53,654 nucleotides of DNA from the NCBI RefSeq assembly GCF_002530675.1, contig NZ_PCMX01000005.1, forward strand, positions 1 through 53,654, read 5' to 3'. The notes beneath the pieces are model-generated. The model ran no database searches. It worked only from the letters and a program-made list of their open reading frames with translations, and was not told the origin of the DNA. Within the stretch, counting starts at the first letter, position 1. The number at the start of each line of letters is the position of its first letter. Source of the DNA: Flavobacterium columnare NBRC 100251 = ATCC 23463. Its GTDB lineage: Bacteria > Bacteroidota > Bacteroidia > Flavobacteriales > Flavobacteriaceae. Both the position numbers and the translations under genes were made by a program. This document shows, piece after piece, positions 1-8,555 of this stretch.

Positions 1-20
1 AGCGAATCAATTGATTCGCT
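1..20. terminator. Palindromic hairpin, probable terminator
   Basis: The first 20 bases are a perfect palindrome, AGCGAATCAA followed by its reverse complement, and TTTT follows on the plus strand. This is the shape of an intrinsic terminator. It lies just past the 3' end of the leftward methyltransferase gene and would also stop a rightward gene lying to the left of the window. Its partner gene is not visible. Confidence 0.6.
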
Positions 21-46
21 TTTCTATACCAAATTATTTGATTTAA

Positions 47-898
47 TTAATTGTTGTTTTTTACGATGTAAATATGAGAGGAAAATTCTTTTTTAGCACC
101 AGCCTTAATATTTGATTTTAATCCAATCCAAAAAGCTTTTAAAAAATTCATTTTACCTGTTTTATATTTCTCAGATAAAAGTGAAACATAAAAACTATCA
201 AAAATCATAGGGTGAATTTGAATAACCTTCATTTTAGTTTGACCAAATAATTTTTCTATGCTTTTTTTAGAAAAATGCCATAAATGTCTAGGTGCGTCAT
301 AAGCTGCCCAATATTCCCCATAATATTCTGCATCATAGGATTTGTAATTAGGAACAGCAATTACTAAAGTTCCATTGGGTTTTAATAAACGTTTTAATTC
401 TTGAATTTGTTCTTCTAAATTAGGTACATGTTCTAAAACATGCCACATTGTAATAAGATCTACAGAATAATCGGATATTGATTGGGTAGCATCTACTAAT
501 TCTATTCCTTTTGATAAAGCTAAATTTCGAGCGTTGGTATTAGGTTCAAATCCTTTTGTTATCCAACCTGCATTTTTTGCAGTAACTAAAAAATCACCTG
601 TTCCAGCACCTATATCCAGAAGAACTCCTTTTGTTTTATGAATGCTACTAACTAAAGCTACTTTCTTTATTAAAGCATACGATTTCACTAAATGGTATAA
701 ACGTTCAAATAAAGAACGTTTACCATCTGTATGCGAAATATAGTCTTCGCTTTCATAATAAAATCCTAAACGCTCTAAAGAGGGTTGAGGATGTGTTTTT
801 AATAATTCCGTTTCAGGATCTAATAATAAATTAAAATTTTCATTAGAAACGGAATGGTCTTTTACTTTTATGTAACTATTTTGTTCTGAAAAATTCAT
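47..898 (-). CDS. Class I SAM-dependent methyltransferase
   Basis: A 283-residue soluble protein with a Rossmann-type methyltransferase domain in its middle. The SAM-binding motif I reads LLDIGAGTGDFL, and the later motif MWHVLEHVPN with the strand LVIAVPN matches the Methyltransf_23 type. The substrate is not evident; relatives are often placed near cell-surface or lipid genes. I chose the ATG at 898 because the longer frame needs a TTG at 943 and adds a segment rich in aromatic residues that I do not recognise from relatives. It is the last gene of the leftward DUF4175-ybeY-mnmG block and lies 95 bases beyond mnmG, with a parS-like site between them. Family is clear, function is not. Confidence 0.75.
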   Translation of the reverse strand: MNFSEQNSYIKVKDHSVSNENFNLLLDPETELLKTHPQPSLERLGFYYESEDYISHTDGKRSLFERLYHLVKSYALIKKVALVSSIHKTKGVLLDIGAGTGDFLVTAKNAGWITKGFEPNTNARNLALSKGIELVDATQSISDYSVDLITMWHVLEHVPNLEEQIQELKRLLKPNGTLVIAVPNYKSYDAEYYGEYWAAYDAPRHLWHFSKKSIEKLFGQTKMKVIQIHPMIFDSFYVSLLSEKYKTGKMNFLKAFWIGLKSNIKAGAKKEFSSHIYIVKNNN

Positions 899-946
899 TT
901 GTATAATAAAACTTTGGTTTAAAAAAGAATATTTAGTTTTCAAGAA

Positions 947-962
947 AGTTCCACGTGAAACA
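947..962. promoter_or_regulatory. parS-like centromere site 1
   Basis: AGTTCCACGTGAAACA matches the widely conserved bacterial chromosomal parS consensus TGTTnCACGTGAAACA at every fixed position except the first. It lies between the mnmG stop and the methyltransferase start. ParB (Spo0J) loads on such sites, spreads, and recruits SMC to organise and segregate the origin region. Four further sites lie on the other side of mnmG. Confidence 0.85.
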
Positions 963-993
963 AAATATTCTTTTATTTTAAATCTTTAAAAGG

Positions 994-2865
994 TTATCTC
1001 CCCATGTAAACTAACATAACAGAAATATCATTAGGGGATACACCGCTAATACGTGATGCTTGCGATATAGTAACTGGACGTATTTTTTTTAGTTTTTCAC
1101 GTGCTTCGTAGGACAAAGATTTTAATTGATCGTAATCAAAATTATCAGGAATACGGATATTTTCTAAACGATGCAATTTTTCAGCATTAGCACGTTCTTT
1201 TTCTATATAGCCTGAATATTTAACTTGTATTTCTGATTGTTCTATAACTTCTTGATCTAAATTATTAGAAGCTACATAATCTTTAACTTTTTCAAATTTC
1301 ATCATATCCTCCATTTCTATTTGAGGGCGAGAAAAAATCTTAAACATTTTATCTCCTTGGGTAATAGGAGAACTTAGCTTAGCTTCTAAAACAGGATTTG
1401 CTTCTTTTATTGAAACTGATGTTTCTCTAAAAAAAGCAACCATTTTTTCAGCTTCATTAAATTTATATTCCATTCGTTTTAATCGTTCTGAACTTGCCAG
1501 ACCTATTGCGTGTGATTTAGGTGTCAAACGATAATCAGCATTATCTTGACGAAGTAAGGTTCTATATTCTGCACGAGATGTAAACATACGATAAGGTTCT
1601 TCTGTACCTTTCGTTATTAAGTCATCTATTAATACTCCTATATAGGCTTCGTCTCTTTTTAAGGTAAATTCTTCACGTTCTTGCGCTTTTAAAGCAGCAT
1701 TTATACCCGCCATTAAACCTTGAGAAGCTGCTTCTTCATATCCTGTAGTACCATTTATTTGTCCTGCAAAATACAAACCAGAAATTATTTTCGTTTCTAG
1801 AGTATGTTTTAATTGGGTAGGAGGGAAGTAATCATATTCTATTGCATACCCTGCTCTAAAAAATTTTACCTTTTCAAAACCTTCTACTGAACGCAAAGCT
1901 TTAAACTGAACATCCTCAGGAAGGGAAGTAGAAAATCCATTTACGTAAACTTCAACAGTATTCCATCCTTCTGGTTCAACAAAAAGTTGATGGCGATCTT
2001 TATCGGCAAAACGGTTAATTTTATCTTCTATAGATGGGCAATAACGAGGACCTAAAGATTTAATTCTACCATTAAACATAGGAGATCGATCAAAACCTTC
2101 ACGCAACAATTCATGCACTAAAGGAGAGGTGTAAGTCATATAACAATCACGCTGTTTTACCAAAGACTTTGTAGAATCGGAAAAAGAAAACTTAGCTGGA
2201 TTTAAATCTCCTGGTTCTACACGCATTTTAGAATAATCTAAAGAACGACCATCTACACGAGGCGGTGTACCTGTTTTCATACGACCGGCTTGTAACCCTA
2301 AACGAACTAAATCTTCGGTTATACCATAAGAAGCACTTTCACCAGCTCTACCACCCCCAAATTGTTTCTCACCAATATGAATCAAACCATTTAAAAAAGT
2401 ACCATTTGTTAGAACAACTGTCTTAGCGTAAATAGATAATCCTATAGCAGTTTTAACCCCTATCACACGTTCTTTTTCAGTAATCAAACCAACAACCATT
2501 TCTTGATAAAAATCAAGATTAGGTGTTTGCTCTAACATTAAACGCCATTCTTCTGAAAAACGCATACGATCACTCTGACAACGCGGAGACCACATTGCGG
2601 GTCCTTTTGATTGATTTAGCATTTTAAACTGAATTGCTGTCTTATCAGACACTATACCAGAATACCCTCCTAAAGCATCAATTTCACGAACGATTTGTCC
2701 TTTTGCAATTCCACCCATAGCTGGATTACATGACATCTGTGCTATATTCTGAAGACTCATTGTAACCAACAAAGTCTTAGAACCTAAATTAGCAGCTGCA
2801 GCTGCAGCCTCACAACCAGCATGTCCAGCCCCTACCACAATTACATCATAATTTTCTACAAACAT
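994..2865 (-). CDS. mnmG: tRNA uridine-5-carboxymethylaminomethyl modification enzyme MnmG (GidA)
   Basis: An FAD-dependent enzyme that works with the GTPase MnmE to place the carboxymethylaminomethyl group on U34 of tRNAs reading split codon boxes. The protein has 623 residues, the normal length. The N-terminal dinucleotide-binding motif VVGAGHAGCEAA begins near residue 10; the conserved second FAD region reads YFAGQINGTTGYEEAASQG; the C-terminal helical domain ends with the usual SRISGVSPNDIS motif. The ATG at 2865 gives the standard N terminus. It lies between ybeY and the methyltransferase on the same strand. The 132-base gap upstream holds three parS-like sites, fitting the common placement of gidA close to oriC and par loci in bacteria. 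Confidence 0.97.
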   Translation of the reverse strand: MFVENYDVIVVGAGHAGCEAAAAAANLGSKTLLVTMSLQNIAQMSCNPAMGGIAKGQIVREIDALGGYSGIVSDKTAIQFKMLNQSKGPAMWSPRCQSDRMRFSEEWRLMLEQTPNLDFYQEMVVGLITEKERVIGVKTAIGLSIYAKTVVLTNGTFLNGLIHIGEKQFGGGRAGESASYGITEDLVRLGLQAGRMKTGTPPRVDGRSLDYSKMRVEPGDLNPAKFSFSDSTKSLVKQRDCYMTYTSPLVHELLREGFDRSPMFNGRIKSLGPRYCPSIEDKINRFADKDRHQLFVEPEGWNTVEVYVNGFSTSLPEDVQFKALRSVEGFEKVKFFRAGYAIEYDYFPPTQLKHTLETKIISGLYFAGQINGTTGYEEAASQGLMAGINAALKAQEREEFTLKRDEAYIGVLIDDLITKGTEEPYRMFTSRAEYRTLLRQDNADYRLTPKSHAIGLASSERLKRMEYKFNEAEKMVAFFRETSVSIKEANPVLEAKLSSPITQGDKMFKIFSRPQIEMEDMMKFEKVKDYVASNNLDQEVIEQSEIQVKYSGYIEKERANAEKLHRLENIRIPDNFDYDQLKSLSYEAREKLKKIRPVTISQASRISGVSPNDISVMLVYMGR

Positions 2866-2897
2866 TATATATCTTTAAAATAATTACTTTTACATAT

Positions 2898-2953
2898 AAC
2901 TTTTTCTTTCTTTAAACTGTTTCACGTGAAACAGTTTAAAGAAAGAAAAAGTT
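2898..2953. repeat. Perfect 56-bp palindrome centred on a parS site
   Basis: The 28 bases 2898-2925 are the exact reverse complement of 2926-2953, with no loop. The central 16 bases are the consensus parS, and the arms extend as pyrimidine-rich then purine-rich tracts. The final bases of the right arm form the start of the next parS-like site. The symmetry is far longer than ParB binding requires. It may also form a hairpin in the mnmG leader transcript. Confidence 0.9.
2918..2933. promoter_or_regulatory. parS site 2 (consensus)
   Basis: TGTTTCACGTGAAACA is a fully symmetric consensus parS. It sits at the centre of the 56-bp palindrome in the ybeY-mnmG gap. Confidence 0.92.
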
Positions 2954-2990
2954 CCACGTGAAACAAATAAAATTTGTTTCACGTGGAACT
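2950..2990. promoter_or_regulatory. parS-like sites 3 and 4, inverted pair
   Basis: AGTTCCACGTGAAACA at 2950-2965 and its exact inverted copy at 2975-2990 each match parS at all fixed positions but one. With flanking bases they form an 18-bp inverted repeat (2950-2967 and 2973-2990) around the 5-base loop TAAAA. Site 3 has the same sequence as site 1 at 947. Such close packing would give ParB several loading points within 75 bases. Confidence 0.88.
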
Positions 2991-2997
2991 AAAGCCG

Positions 2998-3420
2998 TTA
3001 ATCATGTTTCACGTGAAACATTTTTATTTTCTCATCTTCTTTTAATCGCATCATTTTTTCTTCTTCCGAACTCTTGTCTTTGTATCCACAATAGTGCAAT
3101 ACTCCATGAATAATAACTCTCTTTAATTCTTCTTCAAAAGAAACACCTAAACTACTAGCATTTTCTTTTACACGGTCAATAGATATAAAAATATCACCAG
3201 CAATTAAGCCTTCTTCTGTGTAATCAAAACTTATAACATCTGTATAGTAATCATGATCTAAATATTGCTTATTAATTTGTAATAAATATTCATCATCACA
3301 GAAGATGTAATTAATTTCGTTTAACTCCTTATCCTCAGATTTTACAACAGATTCAATCCACTCAGTATAACCTATCTCATTCTCTAACAAGAAATTAGTT
3401 TCGTAATTATAATTTATCAT
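2998..3420 (-). CDS. ybeY: Endoribonuclease YbeY (rRNA maturation factor)
   Basis: A 140-residue zinc-dependent endoribonuclease of the UPF0054 family, involved in 16S rRNA 3' end maturation and ribosome quality control. The metal-binding signature reads HGVLHYCGYKD. In the broader family the last part is GYDH; this Bacteroidota-style version has KDK there, so the third ligand position is altered. The strand motif YTDVISFDY is also typical. Its start overlaps the end of the upstream DUF4175 gene by 14 bases, so the two are probably translated together. The last codons, giving FHVKH, are encoded by parS site 5, so coding and centromere sequence share the same DNA. Confidence 0.95.
   Translation of the reverse strand: MINYNYETNFLLENEIGYTEWIESVVKSEDKELNEINYIFCDDEYLLQINKQYLDHDYYTDVISFDYTEEGLIAGDIFISIDRVKENASSLGVSFEEELKRVIIHGVLHYCGYKDKSSEEEKMMRLKEDEKIKMFHVKHD
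3005..3020. promoter_or_regulatory. parS site 5 (consensus), inside ybeY
   Basis: TGTTTCACGTGAAACA lies within the last codons of ybeY, just before the stop at 2998. It is identical to site 2. On the minus strand it is read as codons for the C-terminal residues FHVKH. Confidence 0.9.
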
Positions 3421-6400
3421 TTTGTTTAAAATATTCTTGAATACGTTTATTAAATTGCGAGCGCAAAGGTAAGCTTTGTCTATTTAATATTTCTATACTA
3501 TTTAAATATTCTTGTAACTTTTGCGGTAGGGTAGAAGAGGTGTTTTGAAATTCTCTTTTATTAGTAATCCCTTCTCTTTTATTATCTTGGTTTTGTTCTT
3601 GTGCTGCTTCCTGTAATTTTAATAGTTCGTATTTTAATTGCAATGCTTTTTGTACTAACTGTTGATTGAATCCTTTAGTTATTAATTGTTTTTCTAGCTG
3701 TTTCATTTGATCTATAGCATTCTGTCCTTGTACTCCTAAACCTTGTTTGTTTAATTCTTTTTCTAAAGCATCTCGTAATTGTTGCTGCTCTTTTAGAACA
3801 TCTATAATATCTTTTGCATTCCCTTCACCATTTTCACCTGAATTATTTTGTTTTGAATTTCCTCCTTTAGAATTTGAATTTCCTTGAGTACCTGACTTGT
3901 TACCTCCTGCTTCTTTCCCTTCACCTTCGCCATTACCAGAGGATCCAGAAGAGCTAGGTTTTTGTGATTTACCTTTTCCCATCTTTTTCATCAACTCCTC
4001 TTGTTTCATAATAATATCTGGTAATTGCATACCTGATCCTTGTCCTTTTCCAGGACTAGGAGTCCCTTGCCCTGATCCTGATCCTGACATAGACATTTGC
4101 ATATTATCTAAAACATCGGCTAATAAATTAGCTAAATTATTGGCACCAGTAAACGTATATTGTTGACTAGATACTCCACGCGATATTTGATTTTCTGTAA
4201 AATAATCTATGGATTTATCTAAGTTGTAATAAATAGTTCCCACTTCTTTAGTCACTTTTTCTCCAATTTTAGGATTACGTAATGACAGGGCAAATAGACT
4301 ATCGTCTACATGTTTGAATTGATTTTTCAAATCTTGCTGTGTCTTAATGTGTTTAGAAAATGAAGAAGATGAACCATTAATACTTTTAAAATTATTCATT
4401 AACTTTTCTTCTGAAAAAGAAAATTCAAGTAGGTTGTCTACAATTTGTCTAAGCATTTTTATATCCTCACTCATTTGTTCTTTATCACCACCTTGCATAT
4501 CCTTCTCAATTGATTGTGCCATCTGACGCATTTTACGCGAAGCACTTTTTTGTTTAGCACTAGCCTTAGAATTATTTTTAGCTTTTAACTCATTACTTGC
4601 ACCCTTCATATCTGTATCAATACTCTTTTGTTTTTCATTATCAGAAGGAATTGAAAGAGGTTTTTTTAACTCTTTATTTTCCTTATCCAAATCGTTTAAT
4701 TCTTTTTGTAAACGATCAAAAGAAGAATTTAACTCTTCTTGTTGTTTTTCATTATTGTCTTTATTAGTAGATAATTGTTCTTGTTTATCAGCCAATTTTT
4801 CTAATTTATCTACCAGTTGTTTTGCTTTTTGTTCAATATAATAACGCTTCGTCAATTCTACTAACTGCTCTAAACTTTTAGATTGATTCTTAGATTTTTG
4901 CTGAAATTTTTCTATCTTATCAAATAACTCTTCATGCTGTAATTTTTCGTTTAGTTCTTTTAATTCATCTAACAATTTTTTGTTTTTATCTAAATCTTTT
5001 TGAACATTATCTAAACGTTTTTCTAATTCTTCTTTTTTAGGATCTTTAGAAGTGGGTTTAAATTGATCTAAATTTTCTTTTATTTTTTCAGCGTAATTTT
5101 TTAATACTTCTTCTTGTTGCTTTTGACGTTTGATAAAATCATTTACTTTCTGTTGTTCTTTATAATCTAATTCTTTTTTTTCTTTACCTATTTGTTGCAG
5201 TTTTTCTAATTCTGATTGTTGTTTGTCTTGCAATTTTAAAGATTTTGAAAGACTATTAATATGATCATTTTGTTGTTGTAAAAATTCTTCTTGTTTTTCT
5301 TGCTCTGTTGATTCACGGTGAGAAAAAACAGAAGACTTAGAAATCTTAAAACCATTTAAAGCATCATTATCTGAAATTTCAAAATAATATTCATACTGAA
5401 CTCCTGCTTTAATAGGAAGAGAACTAGGAAAGCTAAAAACAAATTTATCATATACACCTTGTTTAAAAGATAAAATCCCTCGTTTTGCCTCATGTACTTT
5501 ACCTTTAGGGAAATAGATAATACTCAAACGATGAAACCCGTAATCATCTGCAATTTGACCTACTACGTAAGGTTTAGAAATATGTAAACTATCAGGTGTG
5601 TTATCAATTTTAATAGTTGGGTATTGGTCTTTAATAACATTTAAAGAATAAGTTAATTTTTCGAAGTTTTTAACTGATTTATTTGAAGTAACTATTTGAT
5701 AATCTGAATTTTGATTGATTCTTTTAACTAAGATAAAACTATTATTCTGCCAATTGAAGTTACTCAAATACTTATTTATATTCATCTGAACTAACTCGGT
5801 AGATTGAGCCTTAATTGTCCAAGTTATAGTGGTCCCTTCTGGAATAATGGCATTACCTGTACCTCTAATTAATTCAGGTTTTTTACCCAAATAACTTGGG
5901 AAATTTAATACCATTTGAAAATCAGTAATAGCAGGAATAGGATTTACTTTTAAATGATAGTTTTTACTAATTACTTCATTTGATTGAATGTAAAATTTTG
6001 CATCGGCTAAAGGATTTTCAAATGTGTATTGAAAAGTACCTGGAGCAGTATTTTCCATAAAATATTGTTCATTACCAATAACAATAATTGCTTTGTCTGG
6101 ATTTACTTTTCCTTTCGAAAAAACAGTTAAAGTAAAATCTTTATTTTGTTGTGTTACCAATGAATCTTTAATATATAATTCAAATGGAGCAGGAGGGGAG
6201 AAGTGTTTATTATAATTAACAACACGATTCATACCTTGAGCCAAATATTCTTCTTTCCCTGAAATCATAAAAAATAAAATAATCAGAAAAGGAATTAATG
6301 CTAAAGGAATGTATTTTTTATTCTTTTTAAAATCTATTGCCTTTGTAAAAGGTATAGGTTGTAAACTTTTTGCTTTTTGATCTATAGAAGCTAATAATAA

Positions 6401-6766
6401 TTCAGATTGATTAGCATCTTTTACTAACTGTAAGAAATTAACTAATTTATCATTTACTTCATTAAAATGTTTACCTATTATAAAAGAAGCCTGTTCATAA
6501 CTCAATCCTTGTTTAAACTTAAATAATTTAAATAACGGAATGATTATAAAACGAATTAATAAGAAGCATTCTACTAGAATAAACAATCCAAATAAAATAC
6601 TTCTTCCAATAGGCTGTAACCAAAGAAAATATTCGATAAAGTTGGTAATTAAAAAATAGAGTAAACCTAATCCTATAAAAAATAAGCTACCACGAAGCAA
6701 TTCATTGGTATAATATTTCTTAATAAAACTTTCTAACTTAGCAAATATGAGTTGTTTTGATTCCAA
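3407..6766 (-). CDS. DUF4175 family large membrane-anchored coiled-coil protein
   Basis: A 1119-residue protein of unknown function, of a type common in Flavobacteriia. Two transmembrane segments lie near residues 26-50 and 54-77 and a third near 150-168. A large, probably periplasmic beta-rich region follows. Then comes a long charged coiled-coil stretch rich in K, E and Q (about residues 485-760), and a low-complexity G/S/N/K-rich linker (about 885-985) before a final helical part. The start appears to be TTG at 6766, because an in-frame TGA lies two codons upstream and no ATG fits. Its 3' end overlaps ybeY by 14 bases. Some databases call relatives ATPases, but I see no Walker motifs. Confidence 0.75.
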   Translation of the reverse strand: MESKQLIFAKLESFIKKYYTNELLRGSLFFIGLGLLYFLITNFIEYFLWLQPIGRSILFGLFILVECFLLIRFIIIPLFKLFKFKQGLSYEQASFIIGKHFNEVNDKLVNFLQLVKDANQSELLLASIDQKAKSLQPIPFTKAIDFKKNKKYIPLALIPFLIILFFMISGKEEYLAQGMNRVVNYNKHFSPPAPFELYIKDSLVTQQNKDFTLTVFSKGKVNPDKAIIVIGNEQYFMENTAPGTFQYTFENPLADAKFYIQSNEVISKNYHLKVNPIPAITDFQMVLNFPSYLGKKPELIRGTGNAIIPEGTTITWTIKAQSTELVQMNINKYLSNFNWQNNSFILVKRINQNSDYQIVTSNKSVKNFEKLTYSLNVIKDQYPTIKIDNTPDSLHISKPYVVGQIADDYGFHRLSIIYFPKGKVHEAKRGILSFKQGVYDKFVFSFPSSLPIKAGVQYEYYFEISDNDALNGFKISKSSVFSHRESTEQEKQEEFLQQQNDHINSLSKSLKLQDKQQSELEKLQQIGKEKKELDYKEQQKVNDFIKRQKQQEEVLKNYAEKIKENLDQFKPTSKDPKKEELEKRLDNVQKDLDKNKKLLDELKELNEKLQHEELFDKIEKFQQKSKNQSKSLEQLVELTKRYYIEQKAKQLVDKLEKLADKQEQLSTNKDNNEKQQEELNSSFDRLQKELNDLDKENKELKKPLSIPSDNEKQKSIDTDMKGASNELKAKNNSKASAKQKSASRKMRQMAQSIEKDMQGGDKEQMSEDIKMLRQIVDNLLEFSFSEEKLMNNFKSINGSSSSFSKHIKTQQDLKNQFKHVDDSLFALSLRNPKIGEKVTKEVGTIYYNLDKSIDYFTENQISRGVSSQQYTFTGANNLANLLADVLDNMQMSMSGSGSGQGTPSPGKGQGSGMQLPDIIMKQEELMKKMGKGKSQKPSSSGSSGNGEGEGKEAGGNKSGTQGNSNSKGGNSKQNNSGENGEGNAKDIIDVLKEQQQLRDALEKELNKQGLGVQGQNAIDQMKQLEKQLITKGFNQQLVQKALQLKYELLKLQEAAQEQNQDNKREGITNKREFQNTSSTLPQKLQEYLNSIEILNRQSLPLRSQFNKRIQEYFKQNDKL

Positions 6767-6859
6767 AATTCAATACTTTAATTATAACCCATAAAGTTAG
6801 TAAATTATCAAATACAATAGCAATACTCAAAATCAAACAAATATGTAAAGAGTATGATG

Positions 6860-6867
6860 TATCTTTG
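6860..6867 (+). promoter_or_regulatory. Probable gltX promoter, -7 box TATCTTTG
   Basis: TATCTTTG matches the Bacteroidota TAnnTTTG box and lies about 70 bases before the gltX ATG, in the divergent gap with DUF4175. No good TTG -33 element is visible at the usual distance. Because transcription would begin after about 6873, the longer reading frame beginning at 6854 cannot be the gltX start from this promoter. Confidence 0.6.
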
Positions 6868-6937
6868 TAAAACACATTGCCTCTTAACTAGACTCAAAAT
6901 GATGCTTTGTGTAATAAATAACAAAAACAATAAAAAA

Positions 6938-8440
6938 ATGTCAAAGCCAGTTAGAGTGCGTTTTGCACCCAGTCCAACAGGACCTTTACATATAGGCGGT
7001 GTAAGAACAGCCTTATTTAATTATTTATTCGCTAAAAAACATAACGGGACATTCTATCTACGAATAGAAGATACAGATCAAACTCGTTTTGTTCCTGGAG
7101 CAGAAGCTTATATTTTTGAAGCTCTAGAATGGTTAGGAATAGCTCCCGATGAAACGGTAGGGAAAAATGAAAAATTTGGTCCTTATCGCCAAAGCGAACG
7201 TAAGGCAATGTATAAACAATATGCTGACGAATTAATTGAAAAGGGGTGGGCTTATTATGCTTTTGATACAGCTGAAAAACTAGATGAACTAAGAAAATCT
7301 ACGGAAACTAATGGTCAAACTTTTATATACAATCATACCGTTCGAGAAACTTTAGATAACTCCTTAACTATATCAAAAGAAGAAATAGAAAAACGCATAG
7401 CTAATGGTGATGCTTATGTTGTACGTTTTAAAACTCCAGTTAATCAAATATTAGAATTGAAAGATATTATCCGTGGGGATATAAAATTTGATACTAACCT
7501 ATTAGATGATAAAGTATTATTTAAAAGTGATGGCATGCCTACTTATCACTTAGCTAATATTGTTGATGACCATTTAATGGAAACTTCACATGTTATTCGT
7601 GGCGAAGAATGGTTACCTTCATTGCCATTACATATTTTATTATATAATGCTTTTGGTTGGGAAGCTCCGGAATTTGCACACTTACCATTAATATTAAAAC
7701 CAGTAGGCAATGGCAAATTATCCAAACGTGATGGTGATAAAATGGGATTCCCCGTATTCCCATTAGAATGGAAAACAGAAGAAAATACTTCTATGGGGTA
7801 CCGTGAAAATGGTTTCTTCCCAGAAGCTGTAGTAAATTTCCTTGCTTTGTTAGGTTGGAATGATGGTACAGAACAAGAAATCTTTTCATTAGAAGAATTA
7901 ATAAACAAATTTGATTTAGCGCGTGTAAATAAATCGGGAGCTAAATTTGACCCTGAAAAAAACAAATGGTTCAATCATCAGTATTTATTAGGGAAAAGTG
8001 ATGACTCACTAACTAATAGTTTTGCTAAGGAATTAGAAAAAAGAGGGATTACAACTTCCTTAGATTTGGAAAGAATTGTTTCCTTAAACAAAGAACGTGC
8101 AAATTTTGTAACTGATTTATGGGATTTAACTGATTATTTCTTTGTAGCCCCTACATCTTATGATGAAAAAGGTTTAAAAAATTGGAAAGAAGAAACTCCT
8201 GAATTATTAAAACAATTGATTGCGGTTTTAGAAGAAATTTCAGATTTTACAAGTGCAACCATCGAAACATTAGTAAAAGAATGGTTGACAGCTAATGAAA
8301 TTGGGATGGGTAAAGTAATGCAACCCTTCCGATTAAGTTTAGTAGGAAAAATGATGGGACCCCATTTATTTGATATTGTAGAGATTCTTGGAAAAGAAGA
8401 AACTATTAAACGTTTAAAAAGAGCTATAACAAGTATATAA
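6938..8440 (+). CDS. gltX: Glutamate-tRNA ligase (GluRS)
   Basis: A class I aminoacyl-tRNA synthetase that charges tRNA-Glu. The protein has 500 residues, a normal length. The HIGH region reads RFAPSPTGPLHIGGVRTALFN at the N terminus, and the KMSKS-type loop is KLSKRDGD near residue 264. The ATG at 6938 gives the standard N terminus MSKPVRVRFAPSPTG; the reading frame continues 28 codons upstream, but that stretch contains the promoter box and does not look like protein. It is divergent from DUF4175 and ends in a strong terminator, so it is probably a single-gene unit. Confidence 0.97.
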   Translation: MSKPVRVRFAPSPTGPLHIGGVRTALFNYLFAKKHNGTFYLRIEDTDQTRFVPGAEAYIFEALEWLGIAPDETVGKNEKFGPYRQSERKAMYKQYADELIEKGWAYYAFDTAEKLDELRKSTETNGQTFIYNHTVRETLDNSLTISKEEIEKRIANGDAYVVRFKTPVNQILELKDIIRGDIKFDTNLLDDKVLFKSDGMPTYHLANIVDDHLMETSHVIRGEEWLPSLPLHILLYNAFGWEAPEFAHLPLILKPVGNGKLSKRDGDKMGFPVFPLEWKTEENTSMGYRENGFFPEAVVNFLALLGWNDGTEQEIFSLEELINKFDLARVNKSGAKFDPEKNKWFNHQYLLGKSDDSLTNSFAKELEKRGITTSLDLERIVSLNKERANFVTDLWDLTDYFFVAPTSYDEKGLKNWKEETPELLKQLIAVLEEISDFTSATIETLVKEWLTANEIGMGKVMQPFRLSLVGKMMGPHLFDIVEILGKEETIKRLKRAITSI

Positions 8441-8478
8441 AAGTATAACCCTCAGCAAATGCTGGGGGTTATACTTTT
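8439..8478. terminator. Strong intrinsic terminator after gltX
   Basis: An 18-bp stem with one G-T pair (8439-8456 with 8461-8478) closes a 4-base loop AAAT. It starts with AAAA and ends with TTTT, so it can work in both directions. It begins at the last base pairs of gltX. Confidence 0.9.
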
Positions 8479-8555
8479 ATAAATTAAAATAATATGTGTA
8501 ACAAAAGTTTACTTGGCACATATAAATAAATATTTAACAAACTAATTTTTTTATT

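Noticed and set aside
1093..1108. CACGTG inside mnmG as another parS
   Set aside because: Only the left half matches (TTTCACGTG); the right half GCTTCG does not fit GAAACA.
3897..4166. Plus-strand Pro/Ser/Cys-rich reading frame
   Set aside because: It lies antisense to the Gly/Ser-rich linker of the DUF4175 gene, and its composition is only the complement of that linker.
6854..6937. A longer GltX N terminus
   Set aside because: The added 28 codons contain the promoter box TATCTTTG and do not look like the family N terminus.
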